Source: JBGMEA01 sp963674555 (GTDB lineage Bacteria > Bacillota > Clostridia > Eubacteriales > Anaerofustaceae). From it: 64,000 nt of DNA. Both the position numbers and the translations under genes were made by a program. The stretch is from positions 1,922,001 to 1,986,000 of the forward strand of contig OY771429.1 in the NCBI GenBank assembly GCA_963674555.1, in the 5' to 3' direction. Under the pieces are notes generated by a model that saw only the letters and a list, made by a program, of their open reading frames with translations, did not search any database and was not told where the DNA came from. Positions 41,584 to 49,376 of the stretch are shown piece after piece; position 1 is the first letter of the stretch; every line of letters begins with the position of its first letter.

Positions 41584-42066
41584 TTAGTCTCTTATTTCAA
41601 ATTCTTTGTATAGTTGCTTTAATGCTTCTTTTGCCATTGATTTTTCGATCACGCATGATATTTTTACTTCCGATGTTGATATCATCTGAATGTTTACGCC
41701 TTTTTCGTATAAAGCCTTAAAGAACTTTGCGGCAATGTTGGAATTCGCTACCATTGCAGCGCCGATGACGGACAATCGCGCGACGCCTTCGTCATATACT
41801 ACTTTGGTAGCACCGACTTCACGCGCAAAAACATTTGTGATCTCTTGCGCTTTTTGAGCCTGATCGATAGGTACGGTAAAGGTGATGTCATTGACCGAAC
41901 TTCTGTTGACGTTTTGCACGATACTTTCGATCTTGATATCCGCGCTTGCGATCGTATTGAATAATTTAAATGCAATACCGGGTTTATCCGGCACTTCTAA
42001 AATTGATATTTTAGCGATATCATCATCGATCGTGATGGCTTTGATCATACTGTCATTATCTAACAT
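41584..42066 (-). CDS. Stand-alone ACT-domain protein, aspartate kinase regulatory type
   Basis: The 160-aa protein consists of two ACT domains: ISILEVPDKPGIAFKLFNTI, with IESIVQNVNRSSVNDITFTV, then VARLSVIGAAMVANSNIAAK and VNIQMISTSEVKISCVIE. This is the order and sequence style of the C-terminal regulatory half (beta subunit) of aspartate kinase, but no kinase domain is present upstream. It lies 21 bases after hom in the same transcript. It might associate with a separate kinase catalytic subunit or sense lysine/threonine for the pathway. GGAG lies about 13 bases from the ATG, rather far. Confidence 0.85.
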   Translation of the reverse strand: MLDNDSMIKAITIDDDIAKISILEVPDKPGIAFKLFNTIASADIKIESIVQNVNRSSVNDITFTVPIDQAQKAQEITNVFAREVGATKVVYDEGVARLSVIGAAMVANSNIAAKFFKALYEKGVNIQMISTSEVKISCVIEKSMAKEALKQLYKEFEIRD

Positions 42067-42087
42067 AATTACTTGTAAGCTCCTTTG

Positions 42088-43326
42088 TTAAAGTATTTTT
42101 TTCTCAAGCCTTGCATAGAATACATCTTTGGTTATTTTTTTAAGGTCTGATTGTAATTTTTGCATCCTTTCGGAAGGGATCGCTTCCGTTAAAATGTAAA
42201 GATTTCCTTTTGAATAAATGATTTTATTTTGTTTTATTACATCCGATATCAAGTTGATGACTTTTGCGAATTGTTGGTAATTTTCCGAAGTTGTACGGAG
42301 ATAATATTCATTCGTAATATTTTTAAGCCCTTTTGAGGACACCGCATTATCGAATTTTAAATGCGAGTAATCCACATCATCATGTAATATCTTCAACAGA
42401 TCCGAGACAACGGCATTTGCTGTAGCGTCTTTGCCCGCGCCTTTTCCCATAAAACATAATTCGCCGATTATATTTCCGTTTACCAAAACGATATTATATT
42501 CTTCGTTTACATTACTGATGACCGAATTTTTATTGATCAGTACAGGTGTTACGGATAGGGTATAGCCTTCATCTGTCAATGCTGCCTTGCCCATGTATTT
42601 AACATGGTAACCATAGTATTCAGCCATTTTAATATCATCAAGCGTAACATTGCTAATCCCTCGCAAATGAACATCTTCTTCTGAAATGACGGTTTTAAAA
42701 GCCAAGGATGCCAAAATGACTATTTTACGTAATACATCGTGTCCTTCTATATCAGCAGTCGGATCCGCTTCGGCAAATCCTTGATCTTGAGCCTGTTTCA
42801 ATATCTGTGAGAAATCTGCTTGTTCGGAAGCCATTTTACTCAGGATGAAGTTGGTCGTCCCGTTAAGTATCCCCAATATTTCATCTATTTTATTGATCTT
42901 TATCATTTCAGCTAAAGAATTGATTATCGGGATACCACCGCCGACGGATGCTTCAAAAAGCAATGAAACATTGTGTTCTTCAGCTAAATTTAAAAGTTCA
43001 TCGATATGCGCTGCAATCACGGCTTTATTCGCCGTAACGACATGTTTACCGTGCGCTAAAGCTTGTTTGATATAGGTATATTCAGGTTCATATCCGCCCA
43101 TAACGGATATGATCGTTGTGATCTCTTCATCGGAAAGTATATCATTGAATTGGTCTGTGAGAGTCGTTTCATTCGCATTGATATCTCTTTTGCGCGATAA
43201 ATCTCTTACCAGAACTTTTTTAACGGAAACAGTGCCCTCTTTAAAGTAATCTGATTTATGTGCGTGAATGATCTCATATACGCCCTGTCCGACAGTCCCA
43301 AGTCCCAATAAGCCAAGTTTTATCAT
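42088..43326 (-). CDS. hom: Homoserine dehydrogenase
   Basis: The 412-aa enzyme reduces aspartate semialdehyde to homoserine for threonine and methionine synthesis. The N-terminal nucleotide fold shows GLLGLGTVGQGVYEII; the catalytic region has VVTANKAVIA, EASVGGGIPII, GILNGTTNFIL and DPTADIEGHD with the catalytic acid/lysine residues; a C-terminal ACT domain (about 345-412) gives feedback control. I start at ATG 43326, directly after GAGGTGATC; the longer in-frame reading has no ribosome binding site. It leads the operon with the ACT protein. Confidence 0.95.
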   Translation of the reverse strand: MIKLGLLGLGTVGQGVYEIIHAHKSDYFKEGTVSVKKVLVRDLSRKRDINANETTLTDQFNDILSDEEITTIISVMGGYEPEYTYIKQALAHGKHVVTANKAVIAAHIDELLNLAEEHNVSLLFEASVGGGIPIINSLAEMIKINKIDEILGILNGTTNFILSKMASEQADFSQILKQAQDQGFAEADPTADIEGHDVLRKIVILASLAFKTVISEEDVHLRGISNVTLDDIKMAEYYGYHVKYMGKAALTDEGYTLSVTPVLINKNSVISNVNEEYNIVLVNGNIIGELCFMGKGAGKDATANAVVSDLLKILHDDVDYSHLKFDNAVSSKGLKNITNEYYLRTTSENYQQFAKVINLISDVIKQNKIIYSKGNLYILTEAIPSERMQKLQSDLKKITKDVFYARLEKKIL

Positions 43327-43414
43327 GATCACCTCGAGAAAACAATTTTTAAAAATTATATCATATGGGCATAATTTATGCAATTAAAGACATGGATATA
43401 ATCATGATTGCTTA

Positions 43415-43472
43415 ATAAAAAAACATACCTCATTAGGACGTCCAATACTCCTAGTGAAGATATGTTAAGTTT
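43415..43472. terminator. Terminator between the 71-aa membrane protein and hom
   Basis: Read on the minus strand, AACATATC-TCA-TAGGA pairs imperfectly with TCCTA-TGA-GGTATGTT and is followed by seven Ts. It ends the transcript of the small gene at 43515-43730. Confidence 0.75.
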
Positions 43473-43514
43473 TTTATATGCGAGATAGTTTAGAATATCA
43501 TTTCGATTGCATTG

Positions 43515-43730
43515 TTAATTATCTTTGCTATTTCGTTTCGCGACAATAAGTTGGCTTAATTGTTGGGTTCCGACTACGGAAATGATCGCGCCGCCTATTA
43601 CAATGAAATCATACCACTTATGACCTTCCAATAATTTGCCGCCTAGACTAGCGATAAGGATGCCGATCACTATTGTGGTCAAAGCGTATATTCCTTTTCT
43701 GCTGGTAATAATTTCTTTTAAATCTTTCAT
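43515..43730 (-). CDS. Small two-helix membrane protein (71 aa)
   Basis: I start this protein at ATG 43730, preceded by AGGTGG. It has a charged N-terminus (MKDLKEIITSRKG), two transmembrane helices (about 13-33 and 39-59) and a basic tail ending AKRNSKDN. I do not recognise a family. Its promoter (TTGACT, 17 bases, TACACT) is followed by a copy of the TTACTTATACATAAT motif shared with the UroD/transporter genes, and it is adjacent to the TetR gene in divergent orientation. It is therefore probably part of that regulon. Confidence 0.7.
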   Translation of the reverse strand: MKDLKEIITSRKGIYALTTIVIGILIASLGGKLLEGHKWYDFIVIGGAIISVVGTQQLSQLIVAKRNSKDN

Positions 43731-43743
43731 AATCCACCTAAAA

Positions 43744-43797
43744 TTACTTATACATAATCTATGAATAAAGTGTATCAAATTCGTTAATATTAGTCAA
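43744..43797 (-). promoter_or_regulatory. Promoter and TetR-type operator of the 71-aa membrane protein gene
   Basis: On the minus strand: TTGACT (43792-43797), a 17-base spacer, TACACT (43769-43774). About ten bases downstream of the -10 box lies TTACTTATACATAAT (plus-strand reading, 43744-43758), the same 15-mer found at 46324. Its place just after the transcription start suits a roadblock repressor. Confidence 0.7.
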
Positions 43798-43921
43798 GAA
43801 TCTTTTAATTAAAGTATTTTTTTGGTACAATATGTAATAATTATAATTCTGTATACAAAGAAATGGAAAGAAAATTATTGTTGATACATAACTGTAAGAC
43901 ATTAATTTAATGAGGCACTAT

Positions 43922-44602
43922 ATGTATAAACCGCTACCTGTCAGAAGCAATACCGCAAACAGAGAAAACTTGATCGAGACAGCCAGAAAATTATTTTATA
44001 AACAAGGCTATCAGGCGACAACGCTTTCTCAAATCAGCGAAATATCTAATATCAATAACGGTTTGATCACCTATTATTTTGGGTCTAAAAGTAATTTGGC
44101 GAGTGTCATATACACAACCTTTTTGTTAGATTTCCGTAACGAGATCGCTCGGCAGCTTTTTGAAATCAAAAAAGGCTACAAACTTGAACTGGGTATTACG
44201 ATGGAGACGAGATGTAGGATGGCGATCAATTTCAAAAACCCCAATGTACGTCGTTTCAATGTAGAATATTCAAAAGAAAGAGATTTGTACGCAAATCCTG
44301 TAGATAAACGAGAGCATTACTATCAGCTACAAAAACGATTGATCAACCCTGAACTGAGCGACGAAGATTTGAAACTATATGAAGTGTGTGGTTTAGCTGT
44401 CGCAGAAGATATTATTAAAGCGTATGATTCAAATTATCTCGGGAAAGATGAAGAACACATAAAAAACTATGTGGTGAGATTGATACTCTCAATGCTACAA
44501 TTGCCACAGCATTACATTGAATTACTTATTGAAGAATCGGAGATTCTTGAAAATAAGCTGCATATTAACATCGATGAAGATTTTCAAGTAAGCAGATATT
44601 AA
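43922..44602 (+). CDS. TetR/AcrR family transcriptional regulator
   Basis: The protein (226 aa from ATG 43922) has the TetR DNA-binding domain in its first 60 residues: RENLIETARKLFYKQGYQAT, LSQISEISNINNGLITYYFG, SKSNLASVIY. The remaining 160 residues are a helical ligand-binding domain with no recognisable match. An ATG at 43910 is also possible; TGAGG (43911-43915) favours 43922. Its leader has ATACATAA (43884-43891), a partial copy of the motif found at the neighbouring promoters, so it is likely autoregulated and controls the flanking genes. Effector unknown. Confidence 0.9.
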   Translation: MYKPLPVRSNTANRENLIETARKLFYKQGYQATTLSQISEISNINNGLITYYFGSKSNLASVIYTTFLLDFRNEIARQLFEIKKGYKLELGITMETRCRMAINFKNPNVRRFNVEYSKERDLYANPVDKREHYYQLQKRLINPELSDEDLKLYEVCGLAVAEDIIKAYDSNYLGKDEEHIKNYVVRLILSMLQLPQHYIELLIEESEILENKLHINIDEDFQVSRY

Positions 44603-44610
44603 TGCTTGAC

Positions 44611-44656
44611 ACAATAAAGAAGCCGCAACTGTGTATCGTTGCGGCTTCTTTATTGT
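44611..44656. terminator. Bidirectional terminator between the TetR and first UroD-like genes
   Basis: A perfect 19-bp stem: ACAATAAAGAAGCCGCAAC (44611-44629) and its complement (44638-44656) around an 8-base loop. Confidence 0.93.
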
Positions 44657-44668
44657 ATTATTGGAGTT

Positions 44669-46036
44669 CTATTGAAGCAAAGAATAATAGAATTTAACTG
44701 TGGCGTTTTCAACGTCCATAACAGTTTTTTCAGCTTCATCCGGCGTATTCGGATGTTCCGTTTTGTACTCTTCCCATGTTTTATACATACGTGAAGTAAA
44801 TTTCGGCAAATCTGATTTTGTATAATCATCTTTGTTGAATATTTCACCTGTACTTTGACCTGCGTTTGAATACGTGCCTTCTTTTAAAACAGTTTCGACA
44901 ACTGCTTTCAAATTTTCCAAGTTACAATCTGCCATCGTCAGAATACCTTTGTCAAATCCAAAGATATAATTCCCGCCGGGAGCCATAATATCAAGCCATT
45001 CTTTTGTTTTGTCGATCGCTTCTTGTTTTGTACACTGTGTTAAATATTTGACAGGGAAACCGCCGCTAAGGATGAATTTGTTGCCGAGTTTTTCTTTGAA
45101 TTTCTTGGGATCGGAATATTCAAATGTGAATAATGATCCTGTTGGAAGTTCTTGTACGTAATCCAAAAGATTCGTCCAATCATCTTCAAGAAATGCAGCG
45201 CATCTGAATCCGTCGGCTGCTAGGTCATTCCATTGTCTGAAAAACGAAGGCCACCAGAGTTCTTCAAAATCTTTTGTTCGCATAAAAGTTGCCATATGGA
45301 GTGGATAAAATCCGTATGCGTCCCGTGAATAGGTTTCAGGATCGGGTGGACGTGAAACATGATAATTAAGAGGGGATACCGCTTCCACTGCTTCAAGGAT
45401 CTTATCGCGATGACGTCTTATATCCGTACACATTCCCGTAAAGCTTCTTAGTTGGTCCGACAAAATATCCATCGGCGCATAACTGCCGCCGCCACCCATT
45501 ACCCTGCTTGGATAACCGAATTTTTTTGATAATTTCATACTCAATGATCTGGCATTCCCCATGATCGTCGTTAAAATTTGATTTGCTTGATTTATCGCCA
45601 TTGTTGCGCGTCCGGGATCATTGTTCACATCAAGATTGTTGTTCATGCGAGGGACTGCTTTTTCTACGATAAAAGCGTAAGGATCTTTGATAAAATCATC
45701 ATATTCTTCCGCTTCCATCATATGATGATTCGGATGTTGAAGGAATCCATTATTCCCCATGACGATCGCCTTTGATCCAAGTGCTTGGTATTTTGCCGGG
45801 CTCAACACTCCCATGCCTACCAGTGCGCTGTCAGAAGGTATCATTTCACACAATTCATTTGCGGCTTCTTCCAGAACGCCCAAGTCCCAATAGGCTTTTC
45901 GGGGATCGATCTTTGCATACTCTGCCGCTGCATAGAGATTCAAGCTTACATTGATCGGAACTCTCGATGGGACCACGTTGTTTAGAACAGCGTGCATATT
46001 GTCAGCGCGTTCTTGCATTAATTTTTCTGCATCCAT
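44669..46036 (-). CDS. Uroporphyrinogen decarboxylase/MtaA-like protein 1
   Basis: The 455-aa protein belongs to the UroD superfamily that includes heme-pathway HemE and corrinoid-dependent methyltransferases (MtaA, CmuA, MtvB types). Support: RVPINVSLNLYAAAEYAKID, LVGMG, LHMATFMRTKDFEELWWPSF and LAPGGNYIF-like MAPGGNYIFGFDKGIL. HemE N-terminal substrate arginines are not evident, so heme synthesis is unlikely. Where MtaA has H-x-C zinc ligands it reads FLEDDW (284-287 EDDW), and FDKGIL (361-366) replaces the later Cys region. It has about 65 extra C-terminal residues compared with the paralogue at 49377. Probably a methyltransferase or related lyase acting on an imported compound. Confidence 0.82.
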   Translation of the reverse strand: MDAEKLMQERADNMHAVLNNVVPSRVPINVSLNLYAAAEYAKIDPRKAYWDLGVLEEAANELCEMIPSDSALVGMGVLSPAKYQALGSKAIVMGNNGFLQHPNHHMMEAEEYDDFIKDPYAFIVEKAVPRMNNNLDVNNDPGRATMAINQANQILTTIMGNARSLSMKLSKKFGYPSRVMGGGGSYAPMDILSDQLRSFTGMCTDIRRHRDKILEAVEAVSPLNYHVSRPPDPETYSRDAYGFYPLHMATFMRTKDFEELWWPSFFRQWNDLAADGFRCAAFLEDDWTNLLDYVQELPTGSLFTFEYSDPKKFKEKLGNKFILSGGFPVKYLTQCTKQEAIDKTKEWLDIMAPGGNYIFGFDKGILTMADCNLENLKAVVETVLKEGTYSNAGQSTGEIFNKDDYTKSDLPKFTSRMYKTWEEYKTEHPNTPDEAEKTVMDVENATVKFYYSLLQ

Positions 46037-46366
46037 TTACTGCATCCTTTCCTTATTTAAACTATTACTTATACATTTGCAAGTCTTATGATGTAACAAC
46101 ATTCAAAGAGAGGTCAAAATCGCATTAATTACATATATATAAAACTTACTTATACATAAGATAACATAAAAGATTTATCTTGTAAAGGGGGTATTAAAGA
46201 ATTTAATAATTCTCATAATATCCAAATATATCCTATTAATTGAATAGAATATAATATTTATAGATAAATATATAAAATAAGTTGACATAGATACAAAATT
46301 ATTATATTATGTATGCATAACTATTACTTATACATAATCATATGTAAGAAAGGAAGGAAAAAAATT
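46037..46366. promoter_or_regulatory. Divergent regulatory region with three TTACTTATACAT operators
   Basis: This 330-base, AT-rich gap drives both UroD-like 1 (minus) and the transporter operon (plus). The plus promoter is TTGACA (46282-46287), 17 bases, TATTAT (46305-46310), followed 13 bases later by TTACTTATACATAAT (46324-46338). Further copies are TTACTTATACATAAG (46146-46160), containing the palindrome CTTAT-AC-ATAAG, and TTACTTATACAT (46065-46076) in the minus-strand leader. A weak minus promoter may be TTGACC (46112-46117) with TACATC. No ORF is supported here. Confidence 0.75.
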
Positions 46367-47833
46367 ATGACTGAAGCTGAAAAAACAAATCTTACTCAGC
46401 AAGAAATGGAAGATGCTAAAAGATTAAAAACACTAAAAGTGTCTTACACGACAGCACAATTCGCTGGAGGGATCGAAAAAGCTTATTACAGTACGTATGC
46501 GAACTATCTATATACCAATGTATATATGATGACTGCAGCTTTTTCAGGGGTTTTAGCACTGGTCCAACAGATCATAGGTTGGATCGGGGGTCCGTTATTT
46601 GGGACGATTCTCGATAGGTTTACATTCAAAAATGCAAGGTATTATCCATGGTTGATGATCGGGCCTATCCTATATTATGGTGGCTGGATCATTTTATATT
46701 CAATGCCGGCTTTCGGAATCGCAGGTTCGTCTGCAGGATTTGCTGCGCTTATGATCGCAGCGTTCATTTCAATCGTGTCTCCGATGGCAACGATACCGAC
46801 GTCTGCGACTTATCCGCTTTTGAGTACTGTACCGAAAGACAGACAATTTTTTGCTCGTATTCAAAAAATCGGAAGAGATGGCGGCAAGACCGTATTTGGT
46901 TATATCTTCCCGGCAATGCTTATTGCTTTAACGGCAACGGGTGCTGAACCGCGTGCGTACGCTATTTGTGCGCTTGTCGCAGGTATACCGCCGATTTTAG
47001 GATTCTTTTATTATGCTGTAACACTTAAAGGTTCATATGTTGAAAGAAAAGCAATGGCAAAGGCTCTCGATGAAACCGGTGCTAAAAAGAAAAATATCCC
47101 TCTGTCACTTATGATCAAAACAGTTTTCACGAACAGACCTTTGCTTTCGATGTTCTTGTTTATGTCTGTACATAAAGCTTACTATTTCTTATACGTAACA
47201 TGTGCGGCTTATATGTTTAAATATGTTTTTGCTAATTTTGCATATATGGGAACATTCATGGTCACGTTTAATTTGACAGCTATCATAGGTGTTATGTTCG
47301 GACCTTTATGGAAAGCGATCTTTAAAGAAACGAAGCGTTGTTTTGTTGCGGCAATGATGGTACACGTAGGCATACTTGCAGTTCTAGCAATTTTCTTCAG
47401 AAGCTTCACACCTTTGGTGTTCATCGTCATATTCGGAGCTTCGAGCTTCATGATGGGTATGCTTGAAAACTATATTTTACCGATGTTCGCGGCATCATCT
47501 GACTATGGTGCTTGGAAATCAGGTAATCGACTTGACGGTATCACAATGTCTATCTACGCATTGACGATCAGAACCGGTATCTTGATCACAACGTTCATCA
47601 GAACAGCTGTGTTGGTCGCAGCAAATCTTGATGCCGTTACGGCGGGCGGTGAAGTTACTGCTGAGTTTATTTCAAAAATCAGTATATTATTCTCATGGTG
47701 GCCGTTAGGTTTAGGTGTCCTCGCTTTATTGATCTTGATGTTTGGTTTTAATTTGAATGACACAAAAATTGCGCAGATAAATGCCGATTTGAACGAAGGC
47801 AAGACCGCAGCTATGTCTGACTTAAAACTTTAA
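46367..47833 (+). CDS. GPH-family MFS transporter 1
   Basis: The 488-aa protein has twelve predicted helices in the style of the glycoside-pentoside-hexuronide:cation symporter family (FAGGIEKAYYSTYANYLYTN, GGPLFGTILDRFTFKNARYY, TMSIYALTIRTGILITT). I start at ATG 46367, after AGGAAGGAA; the earlier in-frame ATG at 46313 lies almost on the transcription start. GPH proteins take up sugars, glycosides, carnitine-like and other organic solutes with cations. The neighbours suggest a methylated or carboxylated organic substrate instead of a sugar. It leads a transcript with a second transporter and UroD-like 2. Confidence 0.85.
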   Translation: MTEAEKTNLTQQEMEDAKRLKTLKVSYTTAQFAGGIEKAYYSTYANYLYTNVYMMTAAFSGVLALVQQIIGWIGGPLFGTILDRFTFKNARYYPWLMIGPILYYGGWIILYSMPAFGIAGSSAGFAALMIAAFISIVSPMATIPTSATYPLLSTVPKDRQFFARIQKIGRDGGKTVFGYIFPAMLIALTATGAEPRAYAICALVAGIPPILGFFYYAVTLKGSYVERKAMAKALDETGAKKKNIPLSLMIKTVFTNRPLLSMFLFMSVHKAYYFLYVTCAAYMFKYVFANFAYMGTFMVTFNLTAIIGVMFGPLWKAIFKETKRCFVAAMMVHVGILAVLAIFFRSFTPLVFIVIFGASSFMMGMLENYILPMFAASSDYGAWKSGNRLDGITMSIYALTIRTGILITTFIRTAVLVAANLDAVTAGGEVTAEFISKISILFSWWPLGLGVLALLILMFGFNLNDTKIAQINADLNEGKTAAMSDLKL

Positions 47834-47855
47834 ACCCTGTACACGATTAATTTAT

Positions 47856-47900
47856 ATCAACAGAGGATGATTGAATTGGATTTGATCGTTCTCTGTTGAT
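47856..47900 (+). other. Intercistronic hairpin between the two transporter genes
   Basis: ATCAACAGAG (47856-47865) and CTCTGTTGAT (47891-47900) are perfect complements around a 25-base loop. No T-tract follows, so it is more likely an mRNA processing or stability element than a terminator. Confidence 0.6.
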
Positions 47901-47916
47901 TACAAGAGGAGTTCTA

Positions 47917-49284
47917 ATGAATAACAAAACTAAAAATCGCAAATATCTGTTATGGGGGATCGGGAACGCCGGTGAAGGTATGATAGCGATGGTTGCATCA
48001 ACATACTTTGCCATATATTTAACGGACGTAGCATTATTACCGCTTGGTGTATTTACATTTGTATCGTTATTTACGAGTATTTTTGCTTTGGTCATGGTAC
48101 CCGTTGCCGGCGCGATATTAGTTTCAGTAACGCGTTTGAAGTGGGGAAGATTTCGTTCATGGTTGATTTTATTGCCACCGATCGCTGTTGTGTTCTATTT
48201 ATTGACATTTACACCGGTTCCGAATAATACATTCCTGACAACTATACTTGTATTGATCGGTTTTTGCGGATCTGCCGCGTGTTGGAATATTGTTTATGCA
48301 TCAAATGTATCTTTGATGGCGGAATTGACTTTGAATAAGAATCTTAAAAATGAGCTAACATCTCAACGAATGATCGGTTCAAGCGGCGGACGTATGTTGG
48401 GAAATTATCTTACTCCGTTGATCGTTGCTGCGGTCGCACTGAATTCCAGTGAAGCTGCCGGTTATCGCGTGGCAATATTGGTAATGGGAGTTATCTATAT
48501 AGCAACGAACTGGATCCACTTTAAGATAGCGGAAGGCAGTGAGATCAAAATAGACAAAGGCAGCGGTACAGAGCAAGTTGCTGAAAATAATGAAGATGAA
48601 ACAATGCAAAAGCTCTCATTTATTGAGATCGTAAAAGCATTGGTAGCGAATCCTCAACTGCTTGTAACTTTGTTTATCGACACAACTTCGAATATCGCGG
48701 GTATCGTGTTACCATCTTTAGCAGTATATTATTATAAGTATGTGGCGCAAGATATGACGATGGTCGCAGGACACATGTTAACGATCGGTTTTGGCGGCAT
48801 GCTCGGAGCATTCTTGGTCCGTTCATTCGGTCACAAAGTCAAACAATATCGTAAGTTTTTATTGGTATTGTATTGCATTATACCTGTGATGTTGTTTTCT
48901 CATCGTTTTGTTGCAGGCACGCCGATTCTGTTTATGAGTTTAGCGGGTATCATGTCTGTTATGACGGGTATGACGCAACCGTTTGAAACGAATCTTTATT
49001 TAGACAATATCGTTGCGTATAAAGAAAGAACCGGCAAAGATGCTACAGGATTCATCATGGGATGCATGAATTTAACTGTTAAATTTTCAACTTTGATCAA
49101 AGGGACATTGATCCCTCTGGCTTTGATTGCAGTCGGGTATGTGGCGAATGCCGAACCTACACCTGAATTACAACAAGCGATCGTAAATGCATATACGATC
49201 GTACCGATCGTATTCCCGGTCATGGGCTTCATATTGCTTAAATTCTTTTATAAATTGAGAGATTGCAGGCAAGATATGGAATAA
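47917..49284 (+). CDS. GPH-family MFS transporter 2
   Basis: The 455-aa, twelve-helix protein resembles its upstream neighbour in family but is only distantly related (WGIGNAGEGMIAMVASTYFA, RLKWGRFRSWLILLPPIAVV, SQRMIGSSGGRMLGNYLTPL). The RxKWGRFRSW loop is the classic GPH cytoplasmic loop 2-3 motif, here better preserved than in transporter 1. ATG 47917 follows AAGAGGAG. Two transporters may form a hetero-pair or import related compounds. The middle cytoplasmic loop is long and acidic (GSEIKIDKGSGTEQVAENNE). Confidence 0.87.
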   Translation: MNNKTKNRKYLLWGIGNAGEGMIAMVASTYFAIYLTDVALLPLGVFTFVSLFTSIFALVMVPVAGAILVSVTRLKWGRFRSWLILLPPIAVVFYLLTFTPVPNNTFLTTILVLIGFCGSAACWNIVYASNVSLMAELTLNKNLKNELTSQRMIGSSGGRMLGNYLTPLIVAAVALNSSEAAGYRVAILVMGVIYIATNWIHFKIAEGSEIKIDKGSGTEQVAENNEDETMQKLSFIEIVKALVANPQLLVTLFIDTTSNIAGIVLPSLAVYYYKYVAQDMTMVAGHMLTIGFGGMLGAFLVRSFGHKVKQYRKFLLVLYCIIPVMLFSHRFVAGTPILFMSLAGIMSVMTGMTQPFETNLYLDNIVAYKERTGKDATGFIMGCMNLTVKFSTLIKGTLIPLALIAVGYVANAEPTPELQQAIVNAYTIVPIVFPVMGFILLKFFYKLRDCRQDME

Positions 49285-49317
49285 AAAAATTATCAGCGTA
49301 TACTATAATATAAATAA

Positions 49318-49346
49318 TTGGTATATACTATAACTAACATTATAAA
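49318..49346 (+). promoter_or_regulatory. Possible internal promoter before UroD-like 2
   Basis: TTGGTA (49318-49323), a 17-base spacer and TATAAA (49341-49346). The gap also holds the near-repeat GTATACTATAA / GTATATACTATAA. Confidence 0.35.
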
Positions 49347-49376
49347 CAGAAAAATACAGGAGGAAAAATTTACAAC

